Both the position numbers and the translations under genes were made by a program. Below the pieces are notes generated by a model. It ran no database searches, was not told where the DNA came from, and worked only from the letters and a program-made list of their open reading frames with translations. From Nectonema munidae (taxonomy: Eukaryota; Nematomorpha; Nectonematoida; Nectonematidae), in assembly GCA_030549495.1 (NCBI GenBank), contig JAUIRK010000077.1, forward strand, positions 405,001 through 469,000: 64,000 bases of DNA, written 5' to 3'. Positions within the stretch are counted from its first letter, which is position 1. Every line of letters starts with the position of its first letter. Of the stretch, positions 34,760-47,640 are shown in pieces.

Positions 34760-35002
34760 CAATGCTTCTCAAACGATGCGCGCGACGCACTGGTGCACCA
34801 TGAAAGGTAGCCATGTTAACCCTAAGATTCCATTTATATCAGCGATTCTTAGCAACGACAGCATACAGGGGGTGCGAGAAACTACCAAATAATCGACAAC
34901 ATATGTTGTATGTACTTCTTTTTATATTTTTTAATTTAAAATTTTATGCCCGATTTTTCCATATCAATCTCAATGGTGCGGCCCAAAGTTTGAGAAGCAC
35001 TG
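34760..35002. mobile_element. 243-bp hAT-like MITE
   Basis: The left end CAATGCTTCTCAAACGATG and the right end AGTTTGAGAAGCACTG are inverted (CAGTGCTTCTCAAACT). Internal GGTGCACCATG and ATGGTGCGGCCC also mirror each other. A clear target duplication is not visible. No coding capacity. Confidence 0.65.
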
Positions 35003-37768
35003 ATGTATACAGATCCTTTGTGATCGTAATAAATTTTTTATTGCAAATTTTCTTTTTTGTTCCTAAATCTAAAATGCTTTCATGTTAAAATTTTGAACCA
35101 ATATTATAAAAAATGTTGATACCTGGAAAATCGAAAATTCATTTAGCAATTTCGTGTAAATTCCCGTAAAGACAAAAATTTAGGAACGCTAGCCATTACG
35201 CTATTAGACGCAAAGTTAAAAATTTATTTATTCAAAAATAATATTACAAAAATAAATTAGATACAATCTTAGCATAAATATTTTTATATTAGTAAATAAT
35301 TGAAATAAATAGTAAAATTACAATAAAATAAAACAAAATATCAGAATGAATGAGAAATGCCGTTATGAACAAAATATCACCATTGTCACAAACTTCAAAA
35401 TGAAAGAATAGAGTCGTTATATTCTTTAGCTTTCAATAGATCTAAAATACATAAAAAATGGAAAAAGGTGTACCAAACGTAGAATATGGAATTGGCATTC
35501 GTTTAACGGATGCACAAGAGATATTTATTTATCAATGAACTTGTGTTGAACATAATATCTCTAGATCAATTCAAAGAAGCATTTTAGTTTAAAAATATGG
35601 ATTTGTAGAAGTTCTAGAAGCATATATCACAAAATCCATTGAAAATCAGAAAAATTGCTACAAAAACTGAACGACCTTATTTATATGTTTTGAAAAACTC
35701 GTTATACTTTCCTCTTAAATTACATTGAATTAAAGGTATTCTAAAAAATGAAACTTATTATCCAAATAATTGAGAACGCTTAAGTAGAAGTAAAATGTAT
35801 TGTCATTCCATCGCCGTACTAAGGACCGAAAAAAAGTAGTTAAAATTGCATTATAATCGGTATACAGCAATAAAGGAAGTGGTATACAAGTGGAGATCTA
35901 ATTATGAGACAAGTCCGGTCGTCAGAGTGGCAGTTAAGTAGAAGTTTTAGTTAAGTAGTGTAGTTAAGAGCAAACTTTTGTGGTGTGCGGTGCATTTTCC
36001 CTTTGCTTCCCTTACTACGTCTATCTATACAGCACATAACGAATTGTATGATAACATGTGTAATAATTCGGAATCTACTATTACAAAATTTAACCAAGTT
36101 CTACTTTAGTCCTAATTTCTATTAGCCGCTTCTAGTACAACTATACAAAGAACGGGAAACAAACCTTCAATGATTCTTTGCCATGGAAGACTAATGTACG
36201 TTGGGTAAACGTTGAAAGACGGAGAAACACTCTGAGCTTCAATCCTGACACTGTGATGCTCTTGATCACTTTCAAAGATCAAACTTTGTTTGCTTCCTTT
36301 TCTGAAGTATGTCTTCGATTGGGGCGCTGTTTCTAAAGCAAGGAGAATATTTGTCTTTTTATAGAATTAAGAAGACACAAAAATTTAAATCGAAAAAATG
36401 ATTTGTTCCAAATATATTGAAAATAAAATATACGTGAGAATTGACGTTATATGCCTTTTTTTTATTATTAAAACCATCTGCTTAAAAAGCTCAAATGTCG
36501 GAAGAGTAATTCTATGTAGAAATGTTGTTTTATGCAGAAGTGGTTACAGTGGATTCGTGAAATCAACAGTCGAAATTCTATCCATACCGTTATAAGAAAT
36601 ATTGTATAAGACGATTAAATAGATCTATAATGATTTATTACATTTCTATTAATTCGGTTTGAAGAAATCCAATAATAAATTTCATGAAAGAGTGAACATT
36701 CACTTACAAGGAAGATAAGATGTTACAACACCACTGCCAGGAATATAAGGTAATGTGGACGACAATGATAGAAGTTACCATCTATATCATTTATAATTTC
36801 GCTAATATTAAGACAGAAAGCTAATAAAACGAGCTAAAATTTTAAAAACAATCCACTAGTTTCTAACTAGGGAGGTTGAAAATTGATCCAAAATTTTGAA
36901 ATGATTGACTTTTAAAAGTAAAAAATTGAAATTTTTTATGAAAAAAATAAGGAAATGTTTCTTTTTATTCAAAAATGAATTAATTTTTGTTTATTAAGAA
37001 AACAAAAAGTATAGTTCTTCAATCAATCTCAAAAGCTTAAATTAAAAAAGGTTCACTTTATTGACTTTAAGGAACGCACTTATTCAGTGAGAAGGATAGA
37101 AATATAAGTGATTGATTTACAACACTATCTGTTAAATGTCATTTTTCTTATATTACACTCGGCAGGTTAAAGTCAAAAGCTTGATATTTTTAAATAAAAA
37201 TTAAACAGTTTTGGAAAGAAGTAGAGTAGATGAATTAATAATAAGCACTATCAAAACAAAAAGTTGCTTTTAAAGGAATTAGTTACTTTCTTATTCTGGT
37301 GGCAAAGCGATGGCTTCCTTATACCATTATGATGAGTTGCCCAAGATAAAAGAAATTCTAAAATCTGTTAAAAGTTAATAGTGTATCGGGTAAAAAGAGC
37401 TTATTTTGAAAGAATTAGCAAGCATAAAAACACTTCAGATAGTAGAAACTGTTGAGAAGACCACTTTGTTAAATAGTAAAGATACTATAAAGCTCTTTGC
37501 ATCTATTAATGTTGATGAAGCCGAATGTGATATGAAATGAGTATTGGATTAAAAGATTCAACAGCATGATATCTTTAATATTTTGCAAATTAAAAATGTT
37601 AAACGATTTTTTCGATGTTAAAAAAAAGCAAAAGATAGCATCTTTGTTGTGTATTTGTAGCAATGCTTGCAAAAAACGAAAAATTCGTGTTTATAAAAGA
37701 ATTTCATTAATCCCAAACCACATGCAACTTACGCTGATGATACATATATTGGTGAATGATATGAAAAA
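35003..37768. other. Unassigned region
   Basis: AT-rich without recognised genes. A more balanced block at about 35810-36310 (CCGGTCGTCAGAGTGGCAGTTAAG) has the look of a transposon leader or an old terminal repeat, but no partner was found. Short frames at 36398 and 37566 carry no motif. Confidence 0.3.
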
Positions 37769-40700
37769 CAGGGTGTCTACCAAATTTCAAAAATGAAATT
37801 TAAGAGGTTTTTAAGAGGTTTTCAAGAGTAATATGAAAATTTTTAAGGGTGAGACTATTATGAAAACAGATATATAAAACTTTGAATTCAAAATATTTAT
37901 TTTATAATAATAAAAAAAGCATGCATTTAAAGTATGAGTTCAACTAAGATTCTTTTTTATTAGTTTTGTTTCTTGATCAATTTTTGTGATTTCATTAGAA
38001 CTATCTTTTAAAATTTTCATTTTCTTTTCTTCAAGCTCTTTCAAATCCATCTCCATTTTTCTTTTTCTTTCTTTTGCGGCTTCTTCGACCTTCGCTTCGG
38101 TCCTCTTTTTATCTAATGCATCTTTGTAATAAGCCTTTGCATTACCAATACTCAATAATAATTTTTATCTATCAATGTGTTTTGAATACCATCGACTGAT
38201 TGAAGATGATCGTAGACTCTCTTTCGCTCTACCAAAGTGTTTTCATAAAGGTTTTCAGATAAACATTATTTATTAATCGAGAATGATCTTTCTACAGAGG
38301 CATTGCCGTGGAAAAGAGTAAGAACAATACACACAACGTTTTCAAGTTCTTCACTTTCATAAGCTCAAAAATTTCTTTCCAAAAAATATCCAACTTTCTG
38401 CAGTTTTTGTTTTCCAAAACAAAAACCTTCAAGGCATCATTATGTTTCAATTCACGGTATGATAAAAGTGCCTTGTCAGCATCAATGCCCGTTAACCATT
38501 TTTTTTCTACTAAAACATCCAATAAATTGACAATCATTTTTTCATTTTCACATAGCAAATATTCAGGCAATAAACATCTCAAATTGCTCATAAAATTGCT
38601 TTTCAATGGTGATCTTTCAATAATTTTTTCAGCAATGCCGATTAAAAACTTTCTACAATCATCTCTAAAAAGAAGCACAGATTGAGCATTTGCTTTTCCA
38701 TTTTTAGCCAAAAGTCGTAATTCATTGCGAGTCGTAAAACCCAAATCGATTCTTGATGGTTGAATAAAAAACGCTTCATTGAAAACTTTGCAAAGATCTG
38801 CTCCACTTTTGATTGCATCCATTTTCTCTTTTTCAATAAATTGTGAAAAAATATTGAAGGTAATTTTATATAACTTTTCGTGCAAAAATGGTATCAATGG
38901 ATCATTGGATTGGAATTCAGTTAAGAAAGGTCCAGTTGTTTGGCAACACTTGTAAAAAATGCTAGCTTACAACATAAAAAAGAATCCTCTAATTTTTGTT
39001 TAACACGAAAAAACGTTTCACAATTTGGCGCGCACTTTTTTTCAAGAGCAGTTTTAATGTAAATTTGTAGGTTTGGTATTATCATTCTTGCTCTTTCACA
39101 TATTTTTATGTTTTCTAGCCATCTTACATTGCAGAACTTCATAGGAAAAAGCTTAGAATTAGTAAACGCAGAATAATCAGCTCTTCTACAAGGAACATCT
39201 TTGAACAAATTATAAATCTCTGAGAAAACTAATTATTTTCCAATTTGTCTTCTTTTCCCCGTTTTTAAAAGCTCCATGTATAATATGTAAAGTACAACTT
39301 CCTGTTTCTAACAATTCTGGTGCATTAGCATTTTTGCTTTTTTGATATTCCTTAAAAATTCGCAAAAATTTCCAATTTACAGCTGGACCATCCATTGAAA
39401 TTTGAATAATTTTACTGTTATTTATCGGATGAATAGCTTCTAAAAAATTTTCAAGCATATCTGAAGCTGTGGAGTGTCCTAAAAAAGAAGAGCCCCAGTA
39501 TCTGGTATGAAATTTTCCTCTTCAAAAAAATCTAATTATTATATCCATTTGTTTTTTCTGAGATATTTTGTTCAGCGTTTCATCAAAAGATAATGCTAAA
39601 AAATTAGATTTTATTACCTCATCTCTTAATACGCGATGAAAATAAGGTGCCAAACCAAAATTAATTATATAAGACAATTTATCTTTTCCCATTTTCAAAG
39701 ATTGAACTTCTTTTACTTCTGGATACATCAACTTTTGAACTTCGATTCCTTTGCAGCCAGCTCTTGATGAAAGATTATTATAAACTACATGCAATGCCCA
39801 ATATATTTCAGCTTTCTTATTTCTACCATTTTCCGTTGAAAAAAAAGTTATAGGAGTGAGAGCATGCGAAGACAAAGAAGACTCTGCAAAATTTGAATCA
39901 AATACAGAAGATTGGACATTTGTTGAAAGAGAAGAAGTGGCAAAATATTAGAATTATTTGCTGTCATTTCATTTGCAGTCTCACTACAAAAAAATCTGGA
40001 ATGGAATTTTGTCTGCAAGCATTCAGAGCATTTATATGCTTTTTACTTTTAGTATGATGACTAACAATGGCACTCCTCCCCATTGTTGCTAAACTAATGT
40101 CTTTCTTACACAATGAGCAGTAGGCTAAGTGTTTATTGTTTTGATTTTCTTTGAGCCAATTTTTCCATTCGGGTTCGTTAAGCCATTCTTTTAAAAAAGT
40201 GCTTCTCCACCCTGTTTATTAGGCATGTAAAACAAAAGTTGAAGAATATTAAAAATATTAAAACAAAATATTAACTGCTAATCTAAAAATTACTCAAAAA
40301 AAGTTATATAGTGACATTTTTATCATGAATTAATAAAATACCTTTGTGTCGCTTTTTATCAAAAGTAAGAATACTTTAATGTGATATATTCCAGTTAACT
40401 TTAAAACAAAAAAAAAGAAACAAATTTGTCATTACAAAATAAAATGCTCGTTGAAAACACATATGTATTTCGATAAATTGCATATTTAATTTCAATAAAG
40501 CTGAAAAGAGAAAAAGTGATGCACATATTTTGATTGATGATATAAAACATAATGATAACTAAATTTCATAATAATATTGTGTATATGAATAAAAGAGTGG
40601 GTGCTTTCTCTCTACTGAATGAATATTTCCATTACAATTTTTACAAAGTTCTTGCAATCAATCATTTGCATTGTCCTATGTTTCATTGAAGAAAAACAAA

Positions 40701-40957
40701 TTTTGATTATTTATCGTAATGAATAAAAAAGAAATAAAAGAAAAAAATTGAAAAATCAAGTGATGATAAAGCAACAACATTAAAAATACAGTACTGTAAT
40801 ATTTACTATAATCTATATCTATGTTTTTATATATGGGTAATCTATGTTTTTCTAAACATTAGTGAAATTCAAGAGGTTTTTAAGGTTTTCAATGTTTTCA
40901 AGAGGTTTTTTCAAAATTAAGAGGTTTTCAATGTTTTCAAGGTTGGTAGACACCCTG
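37769..40957 (-). mobile_element. hAT-like transposon with CAGGGTGTCTACC termini
   Basis: The left end CAGGGTGTCTACCAAATTT (37769) and the right end GGTTGGTAGACACCCTG (40957) are inverted. Repeated AAGAGGTTTT words lie just inside both ends (37800-37830 and 40865-40940). The transposase on the minus strand runs nearly the whole length. The flanking 8-bp words agree only partly (TGAAAAAC/GGAAAAAT if the terminus is taken one base in), so the duplication is not certain. The right end lies 17 bp beyond the donor of a probable host exon at 40975. Confidence 0.85.
37940..40200 (-). pseudogene. hAT transposase with N-terminal BED-like finger, frameshifted
   Basis: Order on the minus strand: a finger region at about 40200-40000 (EWKNWLKENQNNKHLAYCSL, CKKDISLATMGRS, HTKSKKH), then 39875-39522 (LALSFDETLNK, the catalytic-aspartate region), 39458-39210 (QISMDGPAVNWKFL, CTLHIIHGAFK), 39208-38921 (FCNVRWLENI, the conserved tryptophan), 38897-38292, and HGNASVERSFSINK at about 38300 in a shifted frame (the dimerisation motif). 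The last part, 38155-37940, is a lysine- and glutamate-rich coiled coil. About four or five frame breaks. This lineage is distinct from the ZBED-like hATs elsewhere in the window. Confidence 0.8.
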
Positions 40958-40974
40958 GAAAAATAAGAAATTAC

Positions 40975-41270
40975 CTTCTATGAAAGACTTGGCTACCAAA
41001 TTTGTAGCAATTCGAGGGGTATCTTGATGAATCGTTGCAGTTTTTTTCAAACTTCCACCACGTAAAAAGTGAGAGCCATGAAAAAAGGGCTTAACACCAA
41101 CAGGCAAACCTGAAAGGGACGAAGAACGGTATAAGTGAGGATTCGATGCTGACGAAGAACGGCCTTCTTCACTGCAGTCATTGTCACAGTCCAGTGATTC
41201 TTCACAGCTATCAAAAGCGACGCCATTGCAGTACTCGGGAAGGCACGAAGGAATCGACGAGAAGAGTTGA
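40975..41270 (-). CDS. Probable host exon, serine-rich protein
   Basis: An open minus-strand frame of about 95 codons or more reads SIPSCLPEYCNGVAFDSCEE, then acidic and cysteine-rich CDNDCSEEGRSSSASNPHLY, RSSSLSGLPVGVKPFFHGSH and FLRGGSLKKTATIHQDTPRI, ending ATNLVAKSFIEG at a donor (GAAG|GTAATTTC, G at 40974). Its GC content is clearly higher than its surroundings, as expected for real coding DNA. RSSSLS is the kind of basic-serine site that kinases and 14-3-3 proteins use, which is only suggestive. The acceptor side is not defined. The family is not recognised. The next exon would lie beyond the hAT element. Confidence 0.5.
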
Positions 41271-41363
41271 TTCAGGTGATTTGGGAAGTGGGGTGGGGAA
41301 GAAGAAGGTGAAAGGATATGATCGCTTGTCTACACAAAAATCAATCAATATTTCTAAATTCAT

Positions 41364-41489
41364 TTAAACCATTAGGTCCCAATGTTCCCATTTGGAATAT
41401 ATCTTCGTCTGCTTTTTTCAATGACTTTGAATATAAATCGTCTGCGTTTTTTAAATATCGTCTGATTTCTATGGTACTTAATGCGTTAA
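41364..41489 (-). mobile_element. TTAA MITE (piggyBac-like), copy M1
   Basis: Bounded by TTAA on both sides. It is the reverse complement of the copy at 51697, with shared TCTTCGTCTGC, TTCAATGACTTTGAATATAA and CGTCTGCGTTTTTTAAAT. Termini are ACCATTAGGTCCCAATG and GGTACTTAATGCG, slightly decayed from CCCATTAAG...CTTAATGGG. Confidence 0.8.
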
Positions 41490-44159
41490 GTTGGAATGCA
41501 AAGGACCTTACTTTTATTCATGTGTAAATTTTTTTATTGATGCTACTCCTACTCTTACTCCTCAAGACCTTTTGTCATTATCTAATAACTGCTTGCGGGT
41601 CATTCATATATGGCGCCCAAAGGTAATGGAGGAGAGCAAGGGGCAAACAAACCAGCATGTTCTATGTTGGAAGTGGCGTGATTAAAAAGTAGAAAATCTT
41701 TAGATCAAATCGAAGAAAGATAAATAAAAAAAGAAAATCAACTTTTATTTTTTGTCTTGATTTTGTGCTAAAGGTTATCTAACATTTGAATAGATGTATA
41801 TGACCAAATTAACCCGCATTACCTTAATTTGACGAATTTATGAAAAACACTTAAAGTTATTATTTTATTTAAATATTAAAATTAGATCATTTCCTTACTC
41901 CAACTCATAAACATATAGCATACTCTATATGTTTTCCTACACGCTTTGTCTGAAATTAAAGGAAAGAAATGTTGCTTACAAAAGCTCTCCTCTTTGTGAT
42001 TATCAGTTCCTCTATCGGTCGATCTGTTTCATTTTTTAATCCAAAGTGAAAAAAATGCGGGCTTACATTTTTGGTTGAATTCACGTGAATTTAGATTTTT
42101 TGAGTTGAACAACTTGAATCCAAATTTTTTAAGTCCAATCCTCTTGTATTCTTCATTTCAAGCCCGTATTTTTATCTTAAGCGATAAAACATGGTGTTCA
42201 TTCCCTTTCCCCTATTTTATCTTGACTATTTCTTTGTTAATTTATAAAATAAATGATACAAATAATAATAATCTAGTTACAAAAAAGATCAACTTAAAAT
42301 GGCTGCAAAGATGTTACAAGTAAGAAAAATGAAGCACAATCATATTGACTCCTAGAACGAAGAAAATACGATTCATCTCATTCATCATTGGGATTCAAAA
42401 ATGCAAAATTTGGACAGGTATAAACCAGGAGCGCACATCCTCAAAATTATGGGGGCGAATTTTTTTTGCAATTTTCAAAATTACTGGTCTGGAAATACCA
42501 CGGGAGACTAAATATTCAAGCAATCCTTTAAAATAGAGTGTATTCAGCGCATACCTAAATTTAAAGGAGTACTTTATTTTTTTACAAAATTGGTGACATT
42601 TAAATACTATACTTTCAGCGAAAATATTTTGATAAAATTTGCATATCGCATATACATTAGTTTAAAAAAATACAAAATTATTGGGGGGGGGGGGGGGGGC
42701 GAATAGGCTTTTCATTTGAAAATGAAGTAGTCTACCAGGCACATTACAGGAATTGATGAAAGGATATTTGATTGATAGAGAAAACAACTGAAAGCAAATA
42801 ACTAAAGGTTGGAGAATTTTATATGAGTGAAAGTAACCTGAATGAAAAGAGTCTACTAGACACACTGCGATGTTTATATGAAAAAAATATGATTGATTCA
42901 GGGGCGCACATCCTTGAAATTATTAGAGGGGGCGGACTTTCAAGCGTCTTCCAAAAGAGACAACAAATTTTTCTGAATTCCTACTCCTCTCTTGTCAATT
43001 CTATTTCATTCTTAATTAAGCTTAATGTAAACTTCAATCCTCCCCCTATTAAGTTTAACGTTAACAATGAATGAGGACTTATAAATAGCTCCTTCTTTCT
43101 CACTTCAAATAGATGCGCACCATCTCCCAATTATGTGTAGAAAAGGGGTAAAGATATCAATTAATAATAAAAAAATTGGAAATTTTATTGAATGAAAAAA
43201 ATCATTCATTAATTTTCAGTTGTCCCATTTCTTCTTCCTAAAAATGAAAATGTTTTATTGAGAAAAATAAATCAAAAAAAAACACATCGAAATTACATAA
43301 CTTTTCTGAGGTAATTTCTATCAAAAATGTAAAACAGAACAAAAGTAAACTTGGTATTAGAATTTTTCATTCTTTTTAGTGTATAAGAATACGTGTAAGT
43401 TAGTTAGACTCTCAAAAAAAGCTATAAAATAAAAAAATTGTGCAAACAAAAATCAAACTAGCAGATAAATTTGACAGAATGTTAAAAATGGAGAAAATGT
43501 TTCACAAAAAATATAGACAATCGCTAAAATGAAATTTATATAAAAAACAATATATACATGAAGCAAGCTTTTTAAGTATATATGAAAGAATATATAAATA
43601 TTTAGAAGCTCAAGTTTCAAGTTTTTTTTATATGAAATTTTTAATAAATTTTTTGTTTTAATAAATTTCGATATTAAGTGATCAAGAAGTAAAAAAACTA
43701 AATTATCCTTGATATAATAACTAAATGAACTAATTTTTCCTAGATAAAACCTATAAGTTAGTGAAAAAAATCTGAAAATTAGGGGAATTTTTTGAAAAAA
43801 TCAAATACAACTAATTATAAATATCTTTATAATAAGAATTTCAAAATTATATAAAAATGTTGCGATCTTGTTGAATTATGAAATGATAGAGATGACGCTA
43901 TAGAATTTGATGGAAGCCATGAGTGAAAATCAGAGGAGAAAATAAACGCTAGTTGAAAAAAGGATACTTCTAAAAAGCTTCGCTTAGGAGATGGAGGTGC
44001 AGAAAATATTTTTCCAGCTTTTTGCTTTGCCTTCGGGAGAGTGGAGAATATTGGAGTTGTGTGGGTGGAGGTTTTAGAAATTGCAACTTGAGCAGTTCCT
44101 ATATGAACAAGAACGAGTAGTTGGTGTAGGGCTGGGTAATGAATGGCCTACGTTATGCT
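41490..44159. other. AT-rich region with two hAT-like ends and a G17 run
   Basis: No gene recognised. Two related words, CAGGAGCGCACATCCTCAAA (42426) and CAGGGGCGCACATCCTTGAA (42899), each followed by GGGGGCG, look like ends of one hAT-type MITE family. A run of 17 G lies at 42683-42699, followed by GCGAA. The rest, especially 43140-43900, is very AT-rich. Confidence 0.4.
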
Positions 44160-44320
44160 TTGAAACGCGTTATGGTTTTGGGCGTAAGTTAGATACCGGG
44201 CTTCGATAACTCAAGAGCTTGCGTTCGATACATTAGGCCTTCTTTCATCATAGTTTGATACAAGCGGCAAAATATGCCTTCTCGATCAAAACACCGCACG
44301 CTACCTCCACCCTTTATTGT
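44160..44320 (+). mobile_element. tRNA-derived SINE, copy 2
   Basis: GCGTAAGTTAGATACC (box A region), CTTCGATAACTCAAG and GCGTTCGATACATTA (decayed box B), then GATACAAGCGGCAAAATATG and CTTCTCGATCAAAACACCGC. It parallels copy 1 at 16.9 kb nearly throughout, with small deletions. Confidence 0.65.
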
Positions 44321-45209
44321 ACCGTAAATTCGTATGGGTATAAAAAAATTAGCGAAATTTGGAGAAAGAAAAATCGGAGCGTAATAACGTAATCGAAGAC
44401 GAGCAAAAATATTAGCTAAAAGTGAAGCAGTTGGCATTATGTATTTTTCTCCTGTATTTATTTATTAATTTGCTATTTAGTTTTTGTATAAATTGATATC
44501 ACTGAATCATAAAATACAGTGATATTTTTTTAAGGATATCATTATGATATCAAGAAAGTGAAACTCAAGAAATAAATAAATCAAAACTTTTTCTTTTAGA
44601 ATATGTTATCAATCAAGTAACAGTTTTCAACTTGATAAATATATTTACCTAATAAACTTACATATTTACCAAAATTTAGTTTTGTACTTGTATTAAAACA
44701 AATTTTGTTCAAAACTTTTTTCCAAATTCACATTGGTGTGTATGCTAGAGTTGGTATGCCCTTTATTTTTATTCATCTTTAAATTCAATTTCATTCTGGT
44801 AAAATATTTTATCTAAAGTTCATCAAGCAAGCAAAACATACTTACACAAGTGTTTGTGTTTGATCATTGTTCAATTACGCTAGTTGTTATTTGATTATAC
44901 AAAATAATAATTTATCTTGAGTAAATTTTTTGGATTTCCATATTTTATTTTATTGTACAAATTTGTTTTCTCTCAAGTTATAAAAAATGTAATTAATAAG
45001 ATAATATTTCTACCAAAATCTCAAAAGATTGGACAGGGAAAAAACTCCTCATAATTTTGTCATTTTCTTACAAAAAATACACAAATTTCTACGGCATAGA
45101 AATATATCATCTTAAAAATAGATTTCTAAAGTAGGTATAAAAGTTCACATAAGTTTTAAGGCAAAATTGAATTTCAATTTTTGAAAGTATATTATCTGTA
45201 GAAAGATTA
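44321..45209. other. AT-rich spacer 3' of the host gene ending at 45210
   Basis: No recognised gene. It holds the 3' flank of the exon at 45210-45332 on the minus strand. Several AT-rich words such as TTTATTT recur, but I cannot choose a poly(A) signal. Confidence 0.3.
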
Positions 45210-45332
45210 TTATGGATGAGTTGATAAGTTGGAACCTTTGTTGTGTGCGCCATTAACATCCACCAATTCAATGCGCCTGTTATTCTTGGCAACGGGCATA
45301 ACTCTTTCAGCAATCTTGTTGCTTAGACTAGT
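45210..45332 (-). CDS. Last exon of an unknown host gene
   Basis: 123 bp after the acceptor TATGCTTTTTAG (AG at 45334-45333), reading TSLSNKIAERVMPVAKNNRR and IELVDVNGAHNKGSNLSTHP, then TAA at 45210-45212. Phase 0 matches the phase-0 donor of the exon at 49971-50213. The predicted junction is KQAYTSN|TSLSNKIAER. The 4.6-kb intron between contains two decayed orphan repeat genes. No domain recognised; the basic, asparagine-rich tail suggests a C-terminal extension. Confidence 0.5.
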   Translation of the reverse strand, partial: TSLSNKIAERVMPVAKNNRRIELVDVNGAHNKGSNLSTHP

Positions 45333-45699
45333 CTAAAAAGCATAAAATGAATAAAGGTTAAGAGACAATAACTTACGTATTTACATATGGCACAACACAA
45401 AATTAAAATTCGAAACAGCTTATGATACATGCCAGTTAGAGTGAATCAAATGCCATGACATTAAAAATATGCTCTGTCCCAAATTTTATTTTGTTTGTTA
45501 TATGAAATAAATATATGTATATTTAAAATACATTTATTTTGATGTTGCCTTATATGGACCCTTGCACTTCAATATCAATAGTGCTCAACACAGAAATTTG
45601 TCAATAATGATTTTTTCAGGATACACTTTTTGGCAAAATAGGTACAATACCATGTATTATTGTTTCGCTATATATTGATATAATAAAAAATCTTTTGCA

Positions 45700-47640
45700 G
45701 ATGAGTATGAGAGTGCCACCACAAAAAGGAAAAAGAACAGATATATTTGGGTTGGGAAATCCAATAACTTAAGAAGACAGTGACATCAGTGGCCATCGTC
45801 TTCCAAGTTGTTCCCAAGTCCTTCAATGCTTTCTGTGGCACAATCAAGATGGAACACCAAGAAGAGTCACACAATGGGAATGTGCAAAGCAAACTCTGTT
45901 CAAAATAATTCTTTCTATGAAAAAGCAAATATTCTCATAATATCTCAAAGAAAGGCAATTGAAGGAATTATTAACTTTGCTAATCAGAATTATGAACTAA
46001 GAGCGATTTATCAATACAGAAGACAAACAACAGCTATGGTAGAAAAATGACAAGTATTTCTTGAGATCAATGAAATCAGACTAGAAAGCTTCATTTACAG
46101 GTCATGATAAAAAACTTGCGAAGAAGATAGAACGAAAGTTTGACAGTGAAGAAGCAGCTGCAAGAACAAAAGTCATAAGAAAAATTTGATACTGAAACTG
46201 AAATGAGCCTGAATGAAGAAAATCAAAGTGATGAAGACATGAGAGATCAGCCAAGTACAAATACACAGAGAAGGCTTCATCGACATAATAGAACTGGAAC
46301 AGAAGCTTTCATACCTCATGATATTCTGAAACGTCCAAAGTTAGTTTATCAAGCTACACGCAAGAAAGTGACACTAATACAGCAAGCCTCATTCACTGAG
46401 GTGATAATTCAGAAGTCTGGAGGAGAAGTAACAAATGTTGCTACATCATATGCAACTGTTGATAAATCAAGACGTCAAGTCAATAGCACAATTTCCAAAT
46501 ATTTTAAGAATGAATGGGTTCCTCCAGAATTGTGTACCCTTCATTAGGATTGCAAGTTGGTAGCCTCACTAAACAACAATAATATTCACTAAGAAAGATT
46601 AGCTGTGCGCAAAACTTTTTAGTATTCTTGCATACAAACCTGGAACCAGTAGAAAAACGGAAAAAATATCTCTGAACTTACTGGAAACTTGTTGGAGAAG
46701 TAGAATTGCAAAGATAAAATCTATAGCTTCACTTTTGACACTACAGCAGCCAATACTGGTCACATAAGCCCAGCATGTGTTGCTATTCAAGAACAATTAA
46801 ATTTGGCTCTGTTGTGTCTGAATTGAGACACCTTATTGGAGAAGTTATATTGTCTCATCTTTTCACAGATCTGAAGATAAAAGTGTCCAAATCACTAGAT
46901 ATTTCCCTCTGTATTAGATTCCAAAAGAACTATGATCAGTTACCTCACACTTATAACTAACCTATCTCTTATTTTGGTATTTCTGAATCACAAGATAATG
47001 TACAAGAACTGTTTACTGATGTTCTCAATGGAAGCATGATGTTCTCAAGATAGCTTTTGATCAACAAACCTTCACGCGTGACGATTACAAAGAATTTGTT
47101 GAACAACGCACCCCTTTTTTTACTGACTCAGAATGCCGATCACACTCAATAACATTTAAATGTTCAGGATGGCTACGCTTCTATACTCCATCAAATTCTG
47201 CCTATTGAAATGGTCCCACTAGCCCTTTTCAGCAAGAAACTCCAACTGTGCTACGAAAAATGGTTGACAACCTACTTCACTGTGAACTGGCACATGGCTC
47301 GACACATACTCCATCAAATAGATTTGGCTCTGGATTTGGTAAACGAAAAATTTGTTGCGATCACATCTACAACGTGTCTATCAAATTTGGTTGGAGAAGA
47401 TTCATGGTTTACAATAGAGCTATTGAAGCGACACTACATTCTGCAACTACTATTGCATTTCAGACTTATAAACAAAAAGGTCATTCTTTGAAAGTAGTTA
47501 ATGACAGTGCAGAAAGGTCAGCGAAGCTCAGTACGGACTTTCTTTGTGCAGTAAGACATGAAGAACACTATCAAAATGTTCTACAAGTTTTTGAACCAAA
47601 TGTGAAAAAGGTACACATTTTCGCACACGTTCTTCTAAAA
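45700..47640 (+). pseudogene. Orphan multicopy arthropod family A (VNDSAERG type), degraded
   Basis: Read across several frames, the plus strand gives RLPSCSQVLQCFLWHNQDGT, then FYEKANILIISQRKAIEGII (45808-46050), FIPHDILKRPKLVYQATRKK (46203-46547) with a VPPELCTLH end, FDTTAANTGHISPACVAIQE, HLIGEVILSHLFTDLKIKVS (46775-46960), EMVPLALFSKKLQ (about 47205) and LKVVNDSAERSAKLSTDFLC (47248-47667). From memory, this order belongs to a protein family found in many copies in arthropods, annotated only as uncharacterised and probably transposon-derived. The D..A.NTG block may be part of a DDE-like core, which is inference. About six or more frame breaks. It converges on the minus-strand gene at 48.1-49.7 kb. 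Confidence 0.65.
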
